Shown here one piece after another: positions 35,501-43,004 of a stretch of DNA of 46,030 bases; within the stretch, counting starts at the first letter, position 1; every line of letters starts with the position of its first letter. The stretch is from Planctomycetota bacterium (GTDB taxonomy: Bacteria; Planctomycetota; UBA1135; JACQFD01). Position numbers and translations under genes: made by a program. Location of the stretch: positions 1 to 46,030 of the forward strand of contig JACQFD010000018.1 of assembly GCA_016200225.1 (NCBI GenBank), read 5' to 3'. A model generated the notes under the pieces. It searched no databases and was not told where the DNA came from. It saw only the letters and a program-made list of their open reading frames with translations.

Positions 35501-35593
35501 CAGGTGCTGAGTCTTTGGCCCGCCGCGAATTGCACGCCGTCGCCGCTCGGGCTCAGCACCAGCCGGCCGGTATCGTTAATCATTCAACAATGA
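32582..35593 (+). CDS. Secreted FG-GAP (integrin-alpha-like) repeat protein with GTPGC C-terminal domain
   Basis: 1003 residues from ATG 32582; ATG 32609 is an alternative that gives a tidier signal peptide (MRPMILILVAIFSPIATPQ). About ten FG-GAP blades follow, each with a Ca-binding loop D-x-N-x-D-G-x-x-D and V-G-A-P (DVNGDNVSDIAIGAP, DVNNDGYADWAVGAT, DINNDGWPEIVAGAP, DVNHDGYNDILAGAP, DINKDGFPDLVVGSP), fit for one or more beta-propellers. The last ~130 residues form a separate domain starting FYGNGTPGCSG and ending with a second Cys (AANCTPS). The same domain ends the next gene product. Extracellular, Ca-stabilised, probably adhesive or structural. Located 41 bp after the ECF sigma gene, same strand. 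Confidence 0.87.
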   Translation: MAANAPRPTMRPMILILVAIFSPIATPQSLIKSAPGGASGGGFGPAICIALSNAYFGESTQFAGTPRDNHNGADAGMVTIYDFLIGKTTKIYGANPGDQFGTSLLTIDDLNGDMTPEVVVGAPGAAVGGVVKGAVYILDGITGAILATHYGSTANSNFGAVLGGAGDANGDQKRDIAVGAPFDTTNGFASGAVYILSGTNLALLRSFYGDTVGDEFGSAISHAASYDNEIAVGAPLNSFFLNDRGQVKYLKTTNGAVKFVIYGSAVGDHFGASVDVVSDVNGDNVSDIAIGAPHRSVSYSDAGQVIVVSGTAGSTLMTFNGLAAGDELGTAVANYGSPAYSWYGLPPALPPQWFVIGAPNHGLNGANSGMAEFIQCQPNPNIIFTYGLTAGERYGAAIVPLYTSVSAGISGQISVFTAIAIASPGADDPANGSNIVDIGKITTSHLDASGSTAIYSTDDIYYGPAYGDRVGSSVAIVGDVNNDGYADWAVGATDADTGAGDSGRVVLISGKDGSVIYTWNGGFPVGNFGAAVAAAGDYNLDGVPDILIGEPHANSGLFGSNPDTGAAYVYSGKTGLLLHSITGTNAGDELGIAVASGDINNDGWPEIVAGAPYSSAAGIIAGQVVVVSGHTGFVIYTFNGAAADHLGASVAVAGDVNHDGYNDILAGAPNHNGAFSGGNARLFSGKTGAILSFFSPGIGTYEFATSVGGGSDVNRDGYVDIIIGSPADSNAGLTDCGSARVYSGKTFASLYVEFGASAGDGLGTSVAMPGDINNDGYADFAAGAPKLPGFLSFTNPYVRVYSGKDGSFQMGFVGSTFVDREFGASIAGGGDINKDGFPDLVVGSPGSFAYGNNSGAAYAYSLVPKGVGFYGNGTPGCSGLELLSTNSPPSIGNAGFAFTTNKGPANALGLGIVGNAALPNGGDPFGIGVSLGIDLILSTDVYTFDHYTDALGYGAGAIGIPNNPAVVGQTYYAQVLSLWPAANCTPSPLGLSTSRPVSLIIQQ

Positions 35594-35640
35594 AGCCGGC
35601 ACCGACCTTTTCCCGTTATTAGTTTGAATCTACCATTCCA

Positions 35641-37338
35641 ATGTTAAATAAAAACTCGATGCTTTTCCTTGTTCCGCTCGCCTTCCTCGCTGTCCCGGCG
35701 CCGGCGCAGAATGTTTACGAGTCCGTCACGGGCCCGAAGTTCATGTGGTACGGCCATTCCGCCGCGATTCTCGGCGACGTCAACGCGGATGGTTACGCGG
35801 ATTTCGCCGTCGGCGCGGATTATGACGATACGGCGGGGATCGACGCCGGGACTGTATTTGTATATTCAGGAAAAACCGGCGCTTTATTGTATCAATCCTT
35901 CGCGCAGCAGGCGAACGAGCACTTCGGCGGCGCGATGGCGCGCGTCGGCGACGTGAACAACGACGGAATCCCCGATTTCGCCGTCGGCGCGATCGCCACC
36001 GTCGCCAACTCGCAACATGTAGGATCTGTAACGATGATTTCCGGCGCGAACGGCGCGTCGCTGTATCGGGTGAACGGCTCGGCGTTCGGCGCCGGCAACG
36101 GATACGGTTTCGGCTTCGCCGTCGCGGGTCTTGGAGATATCAATTCCGACGGCGTTCCCGATTTCGCGGGCGGCGGATACAATTACTATATGCCGTTTCA
36201 GTCGCAGAACGGAATTGTAGCTATATGCGCCGGCCAGAATGGTAATATCATAAAAACGATCGTCGGCGCGAGCCAGTCGGCGCTTGGCACCTCCGTCGCC
36301 GGCCCCGGCGACGCGAATGTCGACGGCGTGAACGACGTCGCCTACTCGTCGGAGGGATTCCTGTCGCCGACGTTCTTTCAGGGGCAGGTCGCGCTCGTGT
36401 CCGGCGCGAACTGGCAGCCGATCTTTAATTTAACAGGAACGTCGAATAATCAATTTCTCGGAACGAATCTCGCGGCCGCCGGCGACGTCAATCTCGACGG
36501 CGCCGCCGATCTGCTCGTCGGCACGCCGAATTACTCCGTTAATTTTACGACAGTGGGGAAGATCGAGTCCTATTCGGGTCCGAACGGATCGTTAATATAT
36601 CAAAACACCGGCGACAGCGGCATTACGCACATCGGATGGGCGATCTCGGGCGGCGCGGACGTCGACGGCGACGGATATCCGGATTATGCGTCGCTCGGCG
36701 TCATCCCTCCAAAACAAGCGGTGCGATTTTACTCGGGCAAAACTGGAAATATTATTTCAACGAAATTCGGCACGGGCGCGAGTTCCGCCGATTATGCATG
36801 GTCCATTAACATGTCCGGCGACGTCAGCGGCGACGGACTCCCCGACGTCCTCGTCGCGTCGGCGCCGCACTACTCCTCCGGCGACAATGGATATATTGAC
36901 ATTTGGTCGTTCACCCCCGCGGGAATCTCGATCTTCGGCACTGGAACTCCCGGCTGCTTCGGCGCACAAACATTAACATCGACGCTGCCGCCGAAAATCG
37001 GCACTCCGCAATATCCCTTCACCTGCAACCGCGGCCCCGCAAATTCTTTAAGTTTACTGATCGTAACCGACGTCGCGTACTTCCCGGGCGCGGATCCCTT
37101 TTCGTTAGGAATCACGATGTATAACGATTTTATTCTATCGACTCAATTGTGGGGATTCGACATGCCCACCGACATTTATGGCATCGGCACCGCGCACGCC
37201 GACATTCCCAACGATCCGACGCTCGTAGGTCAGTTGTTTTATGGTCAAGTACTGAGTTTGTTCGGTAATATTCCATGTACTCCCTCCGTATCGGGATTAA
37301 GCGCATCGATGGGGGTTGCGATCAAGATTCTTCAGTAA
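35641..37338 (+). CDS. Secreted FG-GAP repeat protein with GTPGC C-terminal domain
   Basis: 565 residues. Signal peptide MLNKNSMLFLVPLAFLAVPAPAQ, then seven FG-GAP blades (DVNADGYADFAVGA, DVNNDGIPDFAVGA, DINSDGVPDFAGGG, DANVDGVNDVAYSS, DVNLDGAADLLVGTP, DVDGDGYPDYASLG, DVSGDGLPDVLVAS), the number for one complete integrin-like propeller. The C-terminal domain begins IFGTGTPGCFG and carries a second Cys (NIPCTPS), matching the 1003-aa neighbour in order and spacing. The two genes are 47 bp apart and probably arose by duplication. Likely extracellular and Ca-binding; ligand unknown. It is followed by the first copy of the non-coding repeat. Confidence 0.88.
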   Translation: MLNKNSMLFLVPLAFLAVPAPAQNVYESVTGPKFMWYGHSAAILGDVNADGYADFAVGADYDDTAGIDAGTVFVYSGKTGALLYQSFAQQANEHFGGAMARVGDVNNDGIPDFAVGAIATVANSQHVGSVTMISGANGASLYRVNGSAFGAGNGYGFGFAVAGLGDINSDGVPDFAGGGYNYYMPFQSQNGIVAICAGQNGNIIKTIVGASQSALGTSVAGPGDANVDGVNDVAYSSEGFLSPTFFQGQVALVSGANWQPIFNLTGTSNNQFLGTNLAAAGDVNLDGAADLLVGTPNYSVNFTTVGKIESYSGPNGSLIYQNTGDSGITHIGWAISGGADVDGDGYPDYASLGVIPPKQAVRFYSGKTGNIISTKFGTGASSADYAWSINMSGDVSGDGLPDVLVASAPHYSSGDNGYIDIWSFTPAGISIFGTGTPGCFGAQTLTSTLPPKIGTPQYPFTCNRGPANSLSLLIVTDVAYFPGADPFSLGITMYNDFILSTQLWGFDMPTDIYGIGTAHADIPNDPTLVGQLFYGQVLSLFGNIPCTPSVSGLSASMGVAIKILQ

Positions 37339-37375
37339 TTTGGAGTTAAAATGATATTATTAAATAATGAGTCAT

Positions 37376-37640
37376 GGCGGGTGGCGGGCTCCGCGGCGCG
37401 GCGCGTCGGCGACTTCGGCCGCGCGATCGCGACCCACACGCCAGCGCGAACGACACGCTCGGCGCGATGTGCGCCGCCTTGCCGCCGCCGTCTTGCGCCG
37501 CGGACCCGCCACCCGCCCAGTCCCTAACATATCACTAATATGCCCACCTATTATAATCATAGCCTGCTCGGCCGAGCCGGCGCGCGCGCATCCGCGCGCG
37601 CGTCGCGGCTCCGCCTCGCCCGCGGAGGTGACCCATTCTG
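37376..37640. ncRNA. Structured non-coding repeat, copy 1 (candidate RNA)
   Basis: A 23-bp outer stem with one bulged base pairs 37376-37399 with 37495-37517. Inside are a 6-bp stem (ATCGCG 37426-37431 with CGCGAT 37463-37468) and a 4-bp stem (AGCG 37443-37446 with CGCT 37456-37459). Conserved pieces shared with the copy at 45646-45900 continue to the right: CACTAATA (37533-37540) and CTGCTCGGCCG (37564-37574), followed by a GC-repeat hairpin. Base changes between copies keep the stems paired. No open frame here is credible. Strand is unproven; the minus strand is slightly favoured because a mismatch in copy 2 becomes a G-U pair on that strand. Together with the inverted fragment at 37676-37766 it fills the 463-bp gap between the FG-GAP gene and cusA. 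Confidence 0.6.
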
Positions 37641-37675
37641 ATCAAACTCGACAATTAACATTACTAAACCAATGC

Positions 37676-37766
37676 TTGTGTCATGTGGCCACAATCTTCA
37701 ACAGCGAGGCGATGTCGCGACGCGCGGTGTGGCCGCGCCGCGGAGCCCGCCGCTCGCTTTGACCTA
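37676..37766. repeat. Non-coding repeat, copy 3 (inverted, internally deleted)
   Basis: This 91-bp stretch is an inverted, shortened version of the element at 45646-45900. It starts with TTGTGTCATGTGGCC (37676-37690), the reverse complement of 45886-45900, and ends with GCGCCGCGGAGCCCGCCGC then TTGACCTA (37759-37766), the reverse complement of the opposite end of that copy. The middle is missing. It shows that both ends of the element are defined sequences. Confidence 0.6.
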
Positions 37767-37801
37767 ACTAATTAGCATTAACGATGAATCATGTTGTAGA
37801 C

Positions 37802-40800
37802 CTATTGGTTATGCAACTTTCTCCACCGATAACGCATCAGTGAATAATATAATACTGGAACTAACAAATCGATGACTTCGTCGGCGACCAGAATACCACC
37901 CAATATCGGAACCGCCATGGGCCGCATGACTTCCGCGCCTGTTCCCGTGGCCCAGAGCATTGGAACGAGGCCTAGAATTGTAGTTGCTTCCGTCAATAAT
38001 TTCGGACGTAAACGATGGACGGCGCCTTCCATCAGCGCGGTCGCGAGTTCGGATTCGCTTTGGATTTTCGCGAGACCGCCGCGGTTGTCGATGGCTTCTC
38101 TCAAATAAACCAACATAACAATTGCGGTGCCCGTCGCCATGCCGAAACACGCGATGTAGCCGACCCAGACGGCGACGGAAAAATTGCAGCCCCAGAGCCA
38201 TTGGCAGATTGCCGCACCGGCGATCGCGCCGGGGACCGCGAGCGCCATGATGCCCGTGGCGGCGAGGTCCTTGTACGTGATATAAAGAATCACAAAAATT
38301 AATAATATCGCCGCCGGAAACACGAGTTGTAATGTTTTGCGCGCGTGGACTTGATGTTCGAATTGACCGCTCCATTCGATATGAAAACCCGCCGGCATGG
38401 CGACGGCCGCGGCGACCGCGCGCTGCGCCTCGTCGACAAAACTAACAATATCGCGGTCGCGAACGTTGAGTTGAACGTAGGCGCGGAGTTTTCCGTCCTC
38501 GCTCTTGATCATCGTCGGCCCTTCGACGAGTCTTACGTCGGCGACTTCGGAGAGCGGGATCATGACCATCTGCGAATCGCCGCCCTTGGCCGATAGTAAT
38601 ATATTACGAATCGCGGCGGCGTCCTCGACGAAGTCGCGGCCGTAACGAACGCGGACCGGGAAACGCCGCCGCCCTTCGACGGTCTCCGTGACGGGTTTTC
38701 CGCCGACGGCAACTTCTATCAATTCGCCGACGTCCGCCATCGTGACGCCGTAGCGCGCCGCGCGCGCGCGATCGAAATTAATATCAAGATACATTTCGCC
38801 GACGCTCTGATCCGCGACGACATCGACCGCGCCGGGAACGGTTTTTAACGATTGGGCGATCGCGTTCGAGAGGTCCTGTATTTTTTGTATAGTCGAAACA
38901 GTCGACGCTCGATCGTCGCCGAAGACTTTCACTCCAACCATGGACCGCACGCCCGTCGCGAGCATGTCGACGCGGTTTATGATCGGCTGCGTCCAAATGT
39001 TGCCCCAGCCGGGCATGCGGACCTCGGTGTCGAGTTCTTGTAACAGATCGCCTTTCTGCTTTTGCCACAGAAAAAAAGTCTTTGTAAACTCCGGCGTGCG
39101 TTCGAGCGCGGCGGCGCGGGCTTCGGTTGCCGTGTCGTCCGGACCGGCCGTGAGCGCGGCGCGCCGCTGCGCGCCCAACAACAATTCCTCCGCGAGAAAT
39201 GATAATAACTGATACGAGCCGCGTTGGATCAATTCGCGATTGATACCGTTTATAAACTCGACCGCCGCGGCTTCGCGCGCGCGACCGAAACGCGCGGCGC
39301 GCGCGAGCGCGGGAGATTCCGGTTCGGTATCGAACAGTTGAATCGCAGGATTTATGATTTGCGAATACCACGGTTCGGCGGCGTCGGCGTCGGAATCCGG
39401 GACGGCCGGCATCGCCGCGAACCGTTCGAGGCACAGTACGCGCGCGAATGCATCGAATCGGGCGACTGCATTCATCGCGGATTCATTAATAATATCCTTT
39501 CGTTGAAGATCGGTCAGCGTCGACGCGAAGCGGCCCCGCAGGCGCATCGAATCGAACAATTGCGCCGCTTCGGCGGCCGCATCATTAAATATAACTTTTC
39601 GTTTCGGCCATTGCGGTCGCGGTTTTAAGTTAATGATCGACTCCACCATGTCGATGGGACTCGGGTCCGTGGCCGTGTCGGCGCGGCCGGCTTTTCCGAC
39701 GACTGATTCCACTTCGGGAAATCTCATTAATATCGCATCGCGGCGGACGAGGTCGTCGCGGACCTGCGTGACGCCCGCGCGGGGCACGGTCACGGGCATG
39801 TCGAGAATCGATCCCTCGTCGAGCGGCGGCATGAATTCCTCGCCGGCCGGTTTTCCGTAGTAACCGGCGGCGACGGCGATCAATAGTACAATCGAGGCGC
39901 TGACGAGTTTGTAACGCGCGACGAGCGCGATCGGCATGATCGCGACGAATGGTAATATATAAGGAAGGACGCTGTACGGAAAACTTTTCGGAAAGAGAGG
40001 TATCGAAACGACCATCAGTCCGCCCGTCGCGATCAGTAATAAGTCGGGATGTTTCAAAAAGAATCCGAGCATCGGCCGGTAAATTTCGAGAAACCCGCGG
40101 ACGATCCAATTCGCGTCCGCGCGCCGGAGGCGCCCTCTTACAAATGTTGGAATCAGCGCGGGAATGAGCGTGATCGCGAGCACCGCCACTCCGAGCAGCG
40201 CGAAGCCTTTTGTAAATGCGAGCGGATGAAACATTTTTCCCTCGGTGCCCGTCAGCGACATGACCGGCATGAAGGAAATGAGCATGATCATAATCGAAAA
40301 GAAAAGCGGCGCTCCGACGGTTTTGCACGATGCGAGCACGATGTCCCTCGTGTCGCCGCGCACCGGCTCGTCGCCGAAGTGTTGTTGTAAACGATGGTGC
40401 GCGTTTTCTGTTATGACGATCGCGGCGTCGATGAGCACGCCGATCGAAATGGCGATTCCGGAGAGCGACATGATGTTGCTCGGAATCTTAAATATATGCA
40501 TTAAAATAAACGAAAAGAGCACAGAAAGCGGGAGAATAATACAAATAACGAGGACCGACCGCAGATGCGCGAGCACGAGAAGAACCGCGATGCCCGCCAC
40601 GATCATCTCTTCGAGCAGCGTGTGTCCGAGCGTTTCCATCGCGCTGTGGATCAGCCGCGTGCGTTCGTAGAATGGTACAATTCGCACGCCGTCGGGAAGT
40701 CCGGGCGCGAGCTCCTCGATTTTTTGATGAATTCTGCGCGTCACGGTGAGCGGATCCTCGCCGAAGCGCATCATAACAACTCCGCCGACGGCCTCGCCGC

Positions 40801-41629
40801 CGTCCTTCTCGAGCACCGAGCGCCGGAATTGCGGTCCGAGTTGCACGGTCCCGAGATCCTTAATTAAAATCGGCACGCCTTTCCGAACGGTTACAACCGA
40901 ATTCTCGATGTCGGCCGTGTTTCGCAGCCAGCCGATGCCGCGCACGAGGATTTCCGCGCGGTTTTGTTCGATCGTGTTGCCGCCGACGGAATTATTATTA
41001 TTAGCGACGGCGGAATAGACGTCGCCGATAGGTATATTATACGATCGGAGCGCGTCGGGCTTCAGATCGATTTGATATTCGCGGACGAACCCGCCGACCG
41101 ACGCCACCTGCGCGACGCCCGCCACGGAATTTAATGCATATCGCACCTGCCAGTCCTGAATCGCGCGCAACTCGCCGAGATCCCTGCCGCCCCCTTCGAC
41201 CGTATACCAAAAAATCTGTCCGAGCGCCGTCGCGTCCGGCGCGAGGCGCGGAAACACGCCCGAAGGGAGAAACGTGCCCGACGTCGAAAGACGCTCGAGG
41301 ACGCGCGTTCGCGCGAAGTAAAAATCGACGCCGTCCTCGAATATGATATTAATCATCGAATAATTAAACTCGGACGTCGCGCGCACGGCCCTCACTCCGG
41401 CCAGTCCCTGCAAATTCACGGAAAGCGGATATGTAATTTGATCCTCGACTTCCTGCGGACTGCGCCCCATCCAATCCGTAAAAACGATGACCTGATTCTC
41501 CGACAGATCGGGAATCGCGTCGATCGGCGTGCGGACCATCGCGAAAACTCCCCACGCGGCCATCGCCGCGACGCAGAAGATCACGAGCATCCGGTTGCGA
41601 ATCGAAAATGTAATGATCCAGTCGATCAT
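37802..41629 (-). CDS. cusA: Heavy-metal efflux RND transporter (CusA/CzcA family) with large insertions
   Basis: ATG 41629 opens MIDWIITFSIRNRMLVIF, the usual start of the family; 1275 residues against about 1050 for E. coli CusA. Family motifs: TPIDAIPDLSENQVIVFTDW, MNSVAGVAQVASVGGFVREY-like porter segments, transmembrane helix 4 with ISIGVLIDAAIVITENAHH (Asp of the proton relay), EEFMPPLDEGSI, and RVDMLATGVRSMVGVKVFG. Extra sequence occurs at about 545-590, where hydrophobic segments precede GEEFMPPLDEG, and at about 681-861, a helical, acidic stretch just before LLQELDTEVRMPGWGNIW. It is the proton-driven pump of a tripartite Cu(I)/Ag(I)- or divalent-metal exporter. Metal specificity is not certain. 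It starts 1 bp after cusB's stop. Confidence 0.93.
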   Translation of the reverse strand: MIDWIITFSIRNRMLVIFCVAAMAAWGVFAMVRTPIDAIPDLSENQVIVFTDWMGRSPQEVEDQITYPLSVNLQGLAGVRAVRATSEFNYSMINIIFEDGVDFYFARTRVLERLSTSGTFLPSGVFPRLAPDATALGQIFWYTVEGGGRDLGELRAIQDWQVRYALNSVAGVAQVASVGGFVREYQIDLKPDALRSYNIPIGDVYSAVANNNNSVGGNTIEQNRAEILVRGIGWLRNTADIENSVVTVRKGVPILIKDLGTVQLGPQFRRSVLEKDGGEAVGGVVMMRFGEDPLTVTRRIHQKIEELAPGLPDGVRIVPFYERTRLIHSAMETLGHTLLEEMIVAGIAVLLVLAHLRSVLVICIILPLSVLFSFILMHIFKIPSNIMSLSGIAISIGVLIDAAIVITENAHHRLQQHFGDEPVRGDTRDIVLASCKTVGAPLFFSIMIMLISFMPVMSLTGTEGKMFHPLAFTKGFALLGVAVLAITLIPALIPTFVRGRLRRADANWIVRGFLEIYRPMLGFFLKHPDLLLIATGGLMVVSIPLFPKSFPYSVLPYILPFVAIMPIALVARYKLVSASIVLLIAVAAGYYGKPAGEEFMPPLDEGSILDMPVTVPRAGVTQVRDDLVRRDAILMRFPEVESVVGKAGRADTATDPSPIDMVESIINLKPRPQWPKRKVIFNDAAAEAAQLFDSMRLRGRFASTLTDLQRKDIINESAMNAVARFDAFARVLCLERFAAMPAVPDSDADAAEPWYSQIINPAIQLFDTEPESPALARAARFGRAREAAAVEFINGINRELIQRGSYQLLSFLAEELLLGAQRRAALTAGPDDTATEARAAALERTPEFTKTFFLWQKQKGDLLQELDTEVRMPGWGNIWTQPIINRVDMLATGVRSMVGVKVFGDDRASTVSTIQKIQDLSNAIAQSLKTVPGAVDVVADQSVGEMYLDINFDRARAARYGVTMADVGELIEVAVGGKPVTETVEGRRRFPVRVRYGRDFVEDAAAIRNILLSAKGGDSQMVMIPLSEVADVRLVEGPTMIKSEDGKLRAYVQLNVRDRDIVSFVDEAQRAVAAAVAMPAGFHIEWSGQFEHQVHARKTLQLVFPAAILLIFVILYITYKDLAATGIMALAVPGAIAGAAICQWLWGCNFSVAVWVGYIACFGMATGTAIVMLVYLREAIDNRGGLAKIQSESELATALMEGAVHRLRPKLLTEATTILGLVPMLWATGTGAEVMRPMAVPILGGILVADEVIDLLVPVLYYSLMRYRWRKLHNQ

Positions 41630-41630
41630 A

Positions 41631-43004
41631 TTATTTTTTCCCCGGCGCCGTCGTGGTGGAGTCGGGACGTTCGGCGCCCGCGTTGAGCCGCGTCTCGGCA
41701 TCTAACAAAAACGCGCCGGCGGTGACGACCGTATCATTTAAATCGAGTCCGTCGAGGACGGGTAACCACTCGCCGCTGCGCGCGCCGACCGCGATTTGCC
41801 TCGCTTCGTAAACTCCGGGTTCGCGTTCGATATAAACGATCGTGCGCGCGCCCGTGTCGATCACGGCGGAGGCCGGAACGGCGAGGACCTCGGTGCCGCG
41901 GGCAGGCTGCGCGCCCGCGGGCCGCGACGCGGGTTGCGTTTGCGACGCGGCGGGACGCCGGCCTTCGACGGGCATTTGTAATGATACGGTTACAAACATT
42001 CCCGGCCGCAGGGCGCCCGATTCATTATTTACTTCCGCGCGGACTTTCGCCGTGCGCGTCGCTGAGTCGACGGACGGGTCGATGAAAGTAACGATTCCAG
42101 GGATCGAATTCGCGATGCCCGGTCCGCGGATTTCCATCGGCTGGCCATGGCGGATTTGTTTCAAATCAAATTCGTAAACATTCGCGGAAACCCAGACGGT
42201 TTTCAAGTTCACGATTTGATATAAACGATCGCCCTCATTGACATATTTGCCGGCGACGGCGTCGCGCATCGCGACCGTGCCCGAAATGCCCGAGCGGATC
42301 GAAATCCGCTGGAGCGGTTTCTTATCTTTTTCGATTGTTTGGATTTCCGCGGGCGACATGCCGAGACGAATCAATTTTTCCTTCGCGAATTCGCCGATAT
42401 CCTTTGCATTCGGATCGTTGGAGGCGCTTTCCGTCAGTTGTAAATATTCCTGTTCCGCGTTGACGATTTCGGGACTATACAAATCCGCGAGCCATTCGTT
42501 CTCCGCCAGCGTTTCGCCTTCGAACGTGGGCCGGACCGCTTCGAGGCGGCCCTTCGCTTTAACTGTAATGTCCGAAACCCGCCGGTCGTCGCGTTCGACG
42601 ACGCCGGGCGCCTTGTACGCGCGCTCCAGGAATTGATAGCTTGCTTTCGATGTATGAATTCCCGCGAGCGCGACGCGCGTGGGCGGGAGCAGGACGCGCG
42701 CGAGCACGCCGGGCGGAAGCTCCTGGCGCGGCGTTCGCGCGCGGCTCGAAAGCGGCATCCCGCAAATGGGACAATTGCCCGCGGCGTCGCGCACGACCTG
42801 CGCGTGCATCGGACAATAATATTCCATGGCGCCCGTCGACGTAAGATCCGGCGCGACCGGGTGGCGCCAGCGGTCCAGATGATTCTGAATGGCTTCCCAT
42901 TTCGCCACGACGACGCCCGTGATCGCCATGATAAGAATAAATCTCAGGCGGATCTGTATAATGCGGAAGGCGAGTCCGAATCGTTTTAATATTTCCTTAT
43001 TCAT
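41631..43004 (-). CDS. cusB: RND efflux periplasmic adaptor (CusB-like) with heavy-metal-binding domain
   Basis: 457 residues. An N-terminal membrane helix (FILIMAITGVVVAKW) is followed at about 60-85 by a heavy-metal-binding domain, YYCPMHAQVVRDAAGNCPIC then GMPL, whose C-P-M-H and C-P-I-C-G-M can bind metal. The membrane-fusion body has the lipoyl/barrel segments (SDITVKAKGRLEAV, ISGTVAMRDAVAGKYVNEGD, VWVSANVYEFDLKQIRHGQP) and a Pro/Gln/Ala-rich insert near 370. It bridges CusA and CusC and may hand metal to CusA. Its ATG overlaps the cusC stop by 8 nt (ATGAATAA), indicating translational coupling. Confidence 0.92.
   Translation of the reverse strand: MNKEILKRFGLAFRIIQIRLRFILIMAITGVVVAKWEAIQNHLDRWRHPVAPDLTSTGAMEYYCPMHAQVVRDAAGNCPICGMPLSSRARTPRQELPPGVLARVLLPPTRVALAGIHTSKASYQFLERAYKAPGVVERDDRRVSDITVKAKGRLEAVRPTFEGETLAENEWLADLYSPEIVNAEQEYLQLTESASNDPNAKDIGEFAKEKLIRLGMSPAEIQTIEKDKKPLQRISIRSGISGTVAMRDAVAGKYVNEGDRLYQIVNLKTVWVSANVYEFDLKQIRHGQPMEIRGPGIANSIPGIVTFIDPSVDSATRTAKVRAEVNNESGALRPGMFVTVSLQMPVEGRRPAASQTQPASRPAGAQPARGTEVLAVPASAVIDTGARTIVYIEREPGVYEARQIAVGARSGEWLPVLDGLDLNDTVVTAGAFLLDAETRLNAGAERPDSTTTAPGKK

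Noticed and set aside
37376..37640. Known housekeeping RNA (RNase P, tmRNA, SRP or 6S RNA)
   Set aside because: None of the conserved cores of these RNAs could be found, and the element occurs more than once.
37376..37766. Integron attC-type recombination site
   Set aside because: Size and folding are similar, but the paired core sites (RYYYAAC / GTTRRRY) are not at the stem base and no integrase or cassette array is visible.
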